Source of the DNA: Agrocybe praecox
Lineage: Eukaryota > Basidiomycota > Agaricomycetes > Agaricales > Agrocybaceae
Reading direction: 5' to 3'
Length of the DNA stretch: 64,000 nt
Assembly (NCBI GenBank): GCA_964017145.1
Contig: OZ024847.1
Location: 2,728,001 to 2,792,000, forward strand
Positions 55,811-64,000 of the stretch are shown piece after piece (within the stretch, counting starts at the first letter, position 1; each line of letters starts with the position of its first letter). The notes under the pieces are model-generated. The model made no database searches. It worked only from the letters and a program-made list of their open reading frames with translations, and had not been told where the DNA came from. Both the position numbers and the translations under genes were made by a program.

Positions 55811-58800
55811 ATGGCGACAGATTCCCCCAGCTCTAACGCCTGTCCTACCCTTATGGGACCGGAGAATTTCCAGATTTGGAAACTCCGGATCCTTGGAAAG
55901 CTCCGTCGTGACAAGGTTTACGATGTTATTGTATCACCACGTCCCTCGTCAACCCTACAAACTGCAAGCACAGTCGCAGCATTGAATGCCGCAGCTACTG
56001 TAGCTAGAGCAAGCTCAAATGCAGACCCACTCGATCTCAGCCTCTTAAATGCAGCAATCCTGGCCGAAAACGATGCAATTTCTGCAGCAAATGCACTTGC
56101 CATTGCAGGATCAAACGCCCCCTTCCAGGATGCATGGGACGTACGTGATGCAAAAGCTCACGGAATCATTGTCGACCACATCACCGACCGCCTTGCCCTC
56201 GAAACAGCAACCGAGATCACAGCGCTTGGCCTATTTACTCGACTCGTACAAATCCACGAGAACACAAACGTTGGTGTCAGCGCGTTTTATACGTTCATCG
56301 GGATGATGTCCTTAAAATGGGATGGTGATGTCTCAACAATCCAAGACCACATCTCGGAGCTTCGAGCGGCAGATGCTAAACTTACGTCCATGAAACGACC
56401 TTTCGATCCCGAATTTCTAGCTTTCATGCTTCTTCACTCCCTTCCAGACAACGACTCTTGGCAACAATTCCGGACATCTGTTCTACAGTCTATGCCAAAG
56501 GGAACAACTATCACATTCTCTGAAATCGCTGACAGGCTCGACTTCGAAGCGAAGCGAATTCAAGGGAGCTCCTTGGCGGAAACAGCATTGAACGCGAAGA
56601 CATCCAAAGCTAAATCAAGGCCCAAACAATCCAGCTCAAGACCTCCAAAACACTGCGACAATCACCCTGACTCCGTGTCCCACGAAACAAAGGACTGCTT
56701 CATGACGAAAAATAAGGAGAAGCAGAAGTCAAGCAAAGGAAAAGAGAGCGGGAAAGGGAAAAGGAAAGAATCAGGCCACAAAGCAAAGCCGGCACCGAGT
56801 ACCTCTAGTTCCTCAGATTCGGAAAGCGATGACGAACGCGCCCAATTTGCTGCTTACGTCTCTCGTAATCCGAAACCACAGTCTACTTCTTCTGTAAATA
56901 GAGCTTTAATCAAACGCATTCAAGGTTATCTCAGTGTGAACCAAGCTAAGGATACCACGAACGACTTACTGCTTGATTCAGGTGCTTCCACCCACATGAC
57001 TCCGCAACATGCATGGTTCGATCCTAAATCATTCCGAACTTTGGATCCTCCCAGAGAAGTAAAATTCGGAGATGAATCCCATGTACTTGCTACCGGTATT
57101 GGCTCTATCACATTATGTGATATTATCGATGGAAAAAGGATCGAAACCATACTTGACGACACATTGTATATCCCCTCATTTAAGTTAACATTAATTTCCG
57201 TCAGAAAATTGGACAAGAAGGGGTATTACTCGGTTTTCAAAGGTGGAAAATGCACTGTCAAACTCTCAAAAGGTCGGAAACGCGTACTCGAAGGAAAAGA
57301 CAATCATGGTCTTTACCAACTAAATGCCAAACCACGAAACTTTGAGGAAGAACCCTCATTATCAGATTCAGCCCTAACCTCAATTGACATAAATGTACTG
57401 CACCGTCGACTAGGACATGTATCAACCGACCGCCTAAAGAAGATGGTTTCAGAGGGGCAAATCATTAATATCACAAAAACCACGGGTGTTGCAAAGTTTT
57501 GCGAACCATGTACACTCGCAAAGCTTAAGAAATTACCATTCAAATCACAAGAAAGCAAGCGTGCAACCCGCCCACTGGAACTTATTCATTCTGACGTTGG
57601 CGGCCCAATTACACCTAGTGATCGACACAAGTACCGTTATTGGATATCATTCATTGACGATAATACGAAATTTATTTGGATTTACTTTATGAAACGCAAG
57701 CGCGAAGCCTTTGGAATCTACAAACAATTTTGAAATGATGTCCAAGCTCAATTCAAAGAAGAGATTGAGGAAATAAACTTTTCGAAGAATTTCATCAGCT
57801 TCTTTCAAACAGACGGAGGAGGTGAATACCTCTCGAAGGAATTCACTGCAGAACTCAAAGCAACTGGCGTCGTGCATCGCATCACTGCACCCGATACTCC
57901 AGAGCAAAACGGCACAGCCGAACGCATGAACCAAACACTGGTGAATCTTGCTACAGCAATGTTAGTCGACTCAGGGCTACCCATGTCATTCTGGACAGAC
58001 GCGATGCTCACTGCAGCATTTATTATTTCCCGTACTCCTGCTAGCGGCACAGGTGAACAAGTGCCCTACAAAGCTCTTTTCAAGCTAAAAGTTGACATAT
58101 CATGGCTTCGTCCATTTGGATGCAATGCATATGCACTAATCCCCAAAAACAAACGCAACGGAAAGTTTGCTAAAAAGGGAACAAAATCAATTCTATTAGG
58201 ATATACATCCGGACGAAAAGCCTACCGCCTATTAGATCCCGCTACACGAAAGGTTTTCCACTGCCGACACGTCCTATTCGACGAGGCAGGCGATGTACCC
58301 ATTGATCTGAGTTCCTACGACAGAAACTTCACTTCTGAGAAGTGGGAGGATCTTCTGCAAGATAAATCCTCGAGTCCACTGCACCCCAGCGTAGAATATG
58401 GAGACACATCTGATGATGAAAGTGTTAGGTCACCGAATTCATGAACTCCTGAAGGAGTGGGAGACACACAGCCTGAAATCCCACAAGCAGTGGGAGACAT
58501 ACCTTCAAAAGCCCAAAATCCAGTTATCCATACACATCCACCAAATCCGACGAAACGTACTCGAAAAACCTATGTACCTGATCCGACATCAGTAGGAGCC
58601 AGTCGTCCAAGACGCACCCCTGCTCCTATCAGACCAAATAATGACTATTATCGAGCAAAGAAGTTAGAAGAGACTCGTCGACAAAACAACAGCAACACAC
58701 AGAAACAGTGTAGCATCGAGAAAGAGCAAGCAGTCAACAAACCTACAGATAACGAAGCAAGTGAGATCACAAATCAAACCCTTGACAACAAATCACGGTC

Positions 58801-59677
58801 CGACCAAAATTCAAGCCCCGAAAACTCCGCAAATGCCGACGGAACCGATTCCATCACTGATGACGTCGATGGAATTTATTTTGCAGGTATTGCGAATACA
58901 GGACCAAACGGAAACAACGAAACCATATTTGATATGACCATCGATGGCAAGAACGTATCCTACGCAAGCATCGTTGGATCCCTAATGTATGCTATGATGG
59001 GAACAAGGCCCGATCTAGCATACACTGTTGGTGTGCTTGGCCGATTCAGCTCAAACCCGAAGGCACATCACTGGATAGCCGCAAAACGAGCCCTTCGATA
59101 CCTGAATAGCACCGCCGACATGGTGCTAACATTTAACGGAAACGATGTTTCGATGGATTCGGATTACAAGGGAAAATTCAATTTTCATGGATTCTCCGAT
59201 GCTGATTGGTCAGGCGATATTGACACTTCAAGATCTACGTCAGGCTTTGTTTTTATTTCAGCACACACTGCAATAGGATGGGGTAGCAAACGCCAAACCT
59301 TGGTTGCTTTATCATCAACCGAATCCGAATACATTGGGCTTTGTTACGCAGGTTAGCACCTAGCATGGTTACGAAATTTCTTCGAGGACATTGGACATGA
59401 GCAAAATAAACCCACAGACCTCTTCTGTGACAATCAAGCAGCCATCATCCTCACCAAAGATGCCCAATTTCGGGCGCGAACGAAGCACATCCAACGAAAA
59501 TATCACTTCCTCCGGGATGACATAGTGGGAAAGGGTCAGGCCATAGTTCGCTTTGTGCCGACGGAAGACAATGTTTCCGACATTTTCACCAAGTCTCTCT
59601 CCCACGATAAGCACTGGAAGTTCTGTCAAGCTATGGGATTACACGTTCACACGAGTGGGAGTGTTGAAATAATGTAG
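55811..59677 (+). pseudogene. copia Gag-Pol frame with three stops and RT deletion
   Basis: One continuous reading frame from ATG 55811 (MATDSPSSNACPTLMGPENF), interrupted by stops at 57731 (TGA), 58442 (TGA) and 59354 (TAG), ending at TAG 59675 inside the 3' LTR. Gag has a UBN2-like region (FQIWKLRILGKLRRDKVYD) and a Cys/His patch (HCDNHPDSVSHETKDC). Protease: LLLDSGASTHMTPQH. Integrase: HRRLGHVSTDRLKKM with FCEPC, then HSDVGGPI, FQTDGGGEYLSKEF and TPEQNGTAERMNQT (DDE). After a hydrophilic linker the sequence passes from GIYFAGIANTGPNG straight to YASIVGSLMYAMMGTRPDLA, skipping the whole RT palm with its YVDD. RNase H follows (FSDADWSGDIDTSRST, ALSSTESEY). Confidence 0.88.
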
Positions 59678-59964
59678 TAACGTTCACAGTTCCTCATTTT
59701 GTTTATCAGTAGTCGCGCTGTAACGCGTGTCACTTCTATCACGTGTATCACTCAATCCCATATCCCGAATCATGTTCTTTCCCATTCCTCAGTTCGTTCT
59801 ATACGCACTGAGGTATGTCTTAAGTTATTCCATCCATTATACCTTACTTATCCCCTCTTTACCATATAGTACTTACTTCGTGTATCATAGGTAAAGTTAC
59901 TAATACTATATAAGTTCGTTCTATACGCACTGAGTACTTACTTCGTGTATCATAGATTCTGACA
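59662..59964 (+). repeat. 3' LTR
   Basis: Identical to the 5' LTR except gcgtgtc instead of gcatgtc. A purine tract (gagtgggag) lies just upstream as the presumed polypurine tract. Confidence 0.93.
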
Positions 59965-61125
59965 TCTATCCCAGCTCCATGTCATGCACTTCAAGAATAT
60001 CGTGCCGAGTTGATCTGGTGCGCATTGAACAACCTGTCATGGAACGATCGACGAATATGAGGCTCGATTTTCCTGTCATTTCGCGTCCAGCAATCGGTTA
60101 GCTACGCTCAAAGGATCAGAGACGGGAGGTGTCTTTGGGATGGCTAAAAAACACGGGTTCGGCGGTGGCAAAGGCGTTCGGTTTAGATTGAGCTAGCTGG
60201 CCATCTCGCATCAAGATCGAGTTGGACTAGGAAGGAATATGCCCCACGAACGGACGAACCGTAAGTCTTTCATTTATCGTGTTTCGAAGATTTCCTCCAG
60301 TACTGACCATTTCATTTGGACATCCGTAGATTAACTCTTCATACCGAAGTTCGTCATCAAACACCTCTCAGTACACAAGAATGCCCACCAATTTCGAGAG
60401 CGAAACGATAGACAGGGTGCCTGCTAGAGAAGGGCGAGATGGGACAGGCAGAGCAGAGCAGCCAACTTGTCTTCCCACAGAGTTGACCAAGGATTTCGAT
60501 TAGGGCCCAACGTCAACCCCCACGCTTCACGCCGTATCTGAAGACTGCAGAATTTGTCATACCATCCACATCCAAAAGACGAGTCACGACAAAATCTTGC
60601 ATTCGGTCCTCGACGTCAAACAGATCCATGGTTTAGCAACCAAGAGATTCTGCTCAAACCGACTCGTGAATATAGACGGTGTCATATCACGTATGTGCCG
60701 ATCCAACTTTCTGCGCAATATTTTCCATAGATGCGGTGACGATCGAGAAAGAACAATTAGATTTCAGAGTATCCAGGAAAGCTAGGACTAGACGCATCGA
60801 AAAATAGAATTTGTTTTTGTACTTTTGAATAAACATCATATTTATAATCAGGAAGGGACATAATCTACATAGAAGCGCAAGAATCATAAGTCGTAAGAGA
60901 GAATTAAGTTGATTTGCACTGACTTTAGATTTTCGAAAAGAGTCGCGATGTGGCCAGCTGGTTCATGACGGCGAATTAACCTTGTTTACCAATTTTGAAG
61001 CAATCACACTCGGTCGAGACAGTAACACACTAAACCAACATCCAGGGGGGGAAAAGCCTGCACGAAAAGCTTTCTTTTACCAGGAACGTTGGGTCGTTGT
61101 CCAATACAGAGCGTCAGAGGTGAAA

Positions 61126-62939
61126 AGTGAAAAAGTGAAGATTTCCGTGCCAAAATGCACGAAACTCGTCGCCGCGTTAGCAGAGTCGAACCTCCCAGGC
61201 GTGTATCGAGGTCCGAGGGGAATTCTTCGACCGTTCACGCAGTGGTATGAACATTCGTTGGAGCGAGCGAATATCTAGTGTTGTAGTAAAACTAAATTCT
61301 AGTAGCAAAATAAATAAATAATGAATCAGCGAAAGGCGACACTGTTTGAGAGGGATATAACCACATACAAATTAAAGATTCAACTGGATATATCTCAATA
61401 TTCTCTGCGACAGCAGCTGAAAACCTGAGACCTCATCCAACTGACTTTTATAGCATCACCGCTCTGTGATGGCAGAAGCAGGTTGAAGCTTTAACAATCT
61501 TGAAAAGGTTCGGCAAAGCGTCGTCCTTCAGCAGATTCGCGGCAGAAATGCTTTGAGGTGGGTCATGATATACTGAGATTTGAAGTCATGTACAGATACC
61601 ACTAAATGTCCAGGCCGTCTAGGTGGAAATGGTCATTTTTAGTTTCATTTTAGAGAAAGACCTCTTACATGTACCATTACCCTGATCGAGCATTTCCTGG
61701 TGTTTGCTCGGCGTGGTACTAAGCGAACCCGATACAAATTGGTGGTAGCCGGCGGTACTCCAATGCCATGCGTTCTTTCTTCTGGTCCACCACCACCCTA
61801 ATTCATCAATCCCGCACCACCTATATCGAATTTTCTCTCCTAGATTCAGGCCTTCGCTGTGCTTGCTGCTCGACGGCTGGGAGATAGATGATCGCCTGCC
61901 GAAGCGCTGATTAAATTCTCGATGAATGTGCTCAATTTGATCCAGCATCGATGTCGGAGTCTAGTGGGCTGAGTGAGTCAGCTATTCACAACAGCCTACA
62001 AGCGGGCATACTTACATACTTGCTTCGCGTAGCCTCCACCTCTGTCCGTAAGACTTTCATATTTGATTTGGAACTGGCCTGGATAGAACATGGCTGAGTT
62101 GGGTACTGCCAGCTTAAGTTAGTAAATCACTATATGATAGTGCCTGCAGATGATTTACGGCACCTGCCAGCGTGTACTCGATGATTTATGAAGTCGCGGG
62201 TGTAGGGAATCGGCGGGTTATTTGGGTGTACTGTTTTTTGTGAGTCAAGATAAGTGTTGGTGAGTAACGTCTACGGAGGAAGGAATGATGTATAGAGGCA
62301 ACATTTTCCACGACGTTATACAGACGAAGTAGATCTGGTTTTGAATATGTTAGAGTGCAGGGCGAGCAAAGCAGGCCACATAACTTACCACCTCAGTAAC
62401 GGTTATTCGTTGGTTTGCTTAGCGCAGACTCCCGTGCATCACCATCGCCAACTTCGAGACGCGATACCACCGATACTTTTTCAGTCTCGCTGGTAGACTT
62501 AGTTGTTTATGCATTCCGCTCAACACCTACCCAGTGGTTCCAAATCTGGGATGGTTTTGCACGGCGGAGGCGGTAAACACCCGAGTCGGCGATGGCTTAA
62601 ACAGAGCTTGAAGTTTTCAGTCGATGTCATACAGGGGCGAGTTAAGGATGTAGAGATTTGACCTGTGTTTGGTTTCAAGGAAGTCATGTAAATTGGGTAA
62701 GTATTAAAGAGGTTTGGCTCATGAGTAGCATCACAGGAGTTTGACTGGCAAAACTTGTGGTAGTTGGCAGTTGTGGCAGAAGGGACAAACTACGGAAGAT
62801 GTGGCCGAATGCGGAAAGACAAAGGTCACTCACTGTCACTGAGGTGTTACCCACGTTCAAGAGTCATCGCCGCCAAATCGCCGCAATCAATCCTTGTCTC
62901 TTTCGCATTCGTTGCTCGATCCAAAGTATTCCGTACACA
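61126..62939. other. Region right of the duplication, one possible small gene
   Basis: On the minus strand two joined exons (about 62020-62102 and 61780-61960) read PNSAMFYPGQFQIKYESLTD and MLDQIEHIHREFNQRFGRR, which looks like a real small protein, but the start and family are unknown. A short plus-strand frame ending at 61278 (GVYRGPRGILRPFTQWYEHS) is likewise unassigned. The rest appears non-coding. Confidence 0.25.
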
Positions 62940-64000
62940 ATGTCTGCAGCAGCGATGAGCACCGTCATCTCTCCTGACCGTTATCATGAAATTCGCAAGA
63001 CATTTGGCCGCTTCCGTATTCTCATTATAGGCCGACGCAACTCAGGCAAAACGACTGTCCTGCAGAGAGTCTGCAACACCACCGAGAAGCCAGAGATAAT
63101 AAACAAGAAGGGGAAAAAGGGGGGAAAGGTGGGCATAGATCATGTTTGCGCATCTCCCAGTTCTCACTGCTTGGTTCTAGATGACGCCGGACGATCACAT
63201 CCTTGCGCCAACAATTGATGTCAGTCTCATCTGTGTGCCGGGGTAGATTTGGGCTGAATTGATATCTCAGCGAGGAATACACGAGATCGATGACGAAATG
63301 GTCTTTGCAGACAACGATAAATTCGTGTTTCATGACTCTCGGGGATTCGAAAGCGGTGGGGCGGATGAGCTAAAAATGGTACAAGATTTTATCACTAGAC
63401 GTTCACAAGAAGCGGATTTGGATGACCAATTACATGCCATCTGGTACCATACTCGCAGTGTCTCAAGATTAATCATCTCATTATTATTGACACTAGGTAT
63501 TGCATTCCGGTTGATAATGCAAGGCCCATAACACATGCAGAGAAACAGTTTTTCTCGGAATGTGGAACAGGAAAGGGTGAGCCTGTATTGAAATATACTA
63601 TATCATTATTTCTGACCATACATAGTTTCTGTTGTTGTAATTTTCACCAAGATGCATGTCAAAGATGCAGAGGAATGGGAAAAGAACAATGACAAGCCTG
63701 CTGATCAGCTTCGAATTTCTGCAATTGAGCAGATGGAGAAGGGTGTATGGACAGAGTTGCAGAAATTGAAGTATTCTCCATCAGCAGCAGTCTACCTAGG
63801 AGGTAATGTCTGTTTATGCATAAATTATCTTGAATATATATGGCTCAATGGTGAAATCCATAGAAATTGTGCCAGAGAACATCAAGTGTGATGGTCTCAT
63901 ACAAACCACCTTGAATTGCCTGGATGATGAGAATCTACGACTCTTATTGGTTTCAACACAGCAGGCAAACTTGAAGCAGTGCATGAAGAATGCGTATGAC
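62940..64000 (+). CDS. P-loop GTPase-type protein (partial at window edge)
   Basis: ATG 62940 begins MSAAAMSTVISPDRYHEIRK, then RFRILIIGRRNSGKTTVLQR, a Walker A/G1 loop. After an intron starting near 63126 the frame resumes with GIHEIDDEMVFADNDKFVFH and the G3-like DSRGFESGG. Later exons read ITHAEKQFFSECGTGK, VVVIFTKMHVKDAEEWEKNN with a G4-like TKMH, and QLRISAIEQMEKGVWTELQK. This is the agaric AIG1/septin-like G-domain family of unknown function. G4 is TKxH rather than NKxD, so nucleotide specificity is unsure. The C terminus lies beyond 64000. Confidence 0.7.

Larger units (their letters stand above)
55299..59964 (+). mobile_element. Ty1/copia LTR retrotransposon, RT-deleted
   Basis: 4,666-bp element with 303-bp LTRs starting TG and ending CA, flanked by a TCTAT 5-bp target duplication (55294-55298 and 59965-59969). 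LTRs differ at one base. Gene order Gag-protease-integrase-RNase H is copia-type. The reverse-transcriptase core between integrase and RNase H is missing, so the element cannot act alone. Its empty site is preserved in duplication copy 1. Confidence 0.93.
54895..61125. repeat. Segmental duplication, copy 2, split by retrotransposon
   Basis: Second copy of 50135-51870. It lacks about 190 nt of copy 1 (50222-50410, most of SDR exon 1) and some 100 nt around 50800, and gains about 100 nt near 60150-60240. The copia element at 55299-59964 splits it exactly at tctat, which is single in copy 1 (caacaatctatcccagc at 50678). Confidence 0.82.

Noticed and set aside
57731..57733. TGA in copia as programmed stop read-through between Gag and Pol
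   Set aside because: It lies inside the integrase domain, not at the Gag/Pol border, and two further stops occur downstream; mutation is simpler.
1..64000. CRISPR arrays, bacterial operons, rRNA genes
   Set aside because: None seen; introns and gene families show a fungal nuclear genome.

Overview
The window is a fungal nuclear region, most likely from a mushroom-forming basidiomycete (Agaricomycetes). Most genes are split by 45-70 nt GT-AG introns. The content fits this group: class I hydrophobins, HET-domain proteins, a NACHT NTPase without a repeat sensor, an aryl-alcohol-oxidase-like GMC enzyme, a CPL1/priA-type secreted protein and a Ty1/copia LTR retrotransposon. There is no operon logic. 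Gene boundaries were read by following reading frames across splice sites by eye, so small exon errors are possible.

Layout. 0.6-10.6 kb: a secreted histidine-acid-phosphatase-like gene, a von Willebrand A protein, a broken lipase-like gene beside a candidate MITE, then an alpha/beta hydrolase, a carboxymuconolactone-decarboxylase-like protein and a multipass membrane protein, all on the minus strand. 10.8-14.6 kb: two nearly identical hydrophobin genes on the arms of an imperfect inverted repeat with a 200-N assembly gap near its centre. 14.8-24.9 kb: two head-to-head HET-domain paralogues, a seven-bladed lactonase and a NACHT protein, forming a small island of self/non-self-recognition-type genes. 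The NACHT gene ends tail to tail with a ferroportin-like transporter, and their stop codons overlap inside one CTAG.

26.7-48.5 kb: small secreted proteins, a dimeric alpha/beta-barrel protein, the GMC oxidase, Mediator subunit 8, a large CPL1-like secreted protein with four C-terminal repeats ending at basic (mostly dibasic) sites, a GNAT acetyltransferase, a full ABCC transporter and the cohesin loader subunit MAU2. This is the most conserved, housekeeping-like stretch.

48.8-64 kb: an SDR gene, then a segmental duplication whose two copies (about 50.14-51.87 kb and 54.90-61.13 kb) bracket three damaged genes: an agaric-expanded family protein with a poly-C frameshift, a TFIIIC zinc-finger fragment and a broken SET-domain gene. 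The second copy is split by a young copia element (303-bp LTRs differing at one site, TSD TCTAT) that lacks the reverse transcriptase core and has three in-frame stops. A P-loop GTPase gene runs off the right edge.

The observations most worth following are the CPL1-domain protein with repeats ending at Kex2-like sites, the hydrophobin palindrome, the HET/HET/NACHT island, the RT-less but recently moved copia element, and the cluster of broken genes between the duplicated segments.
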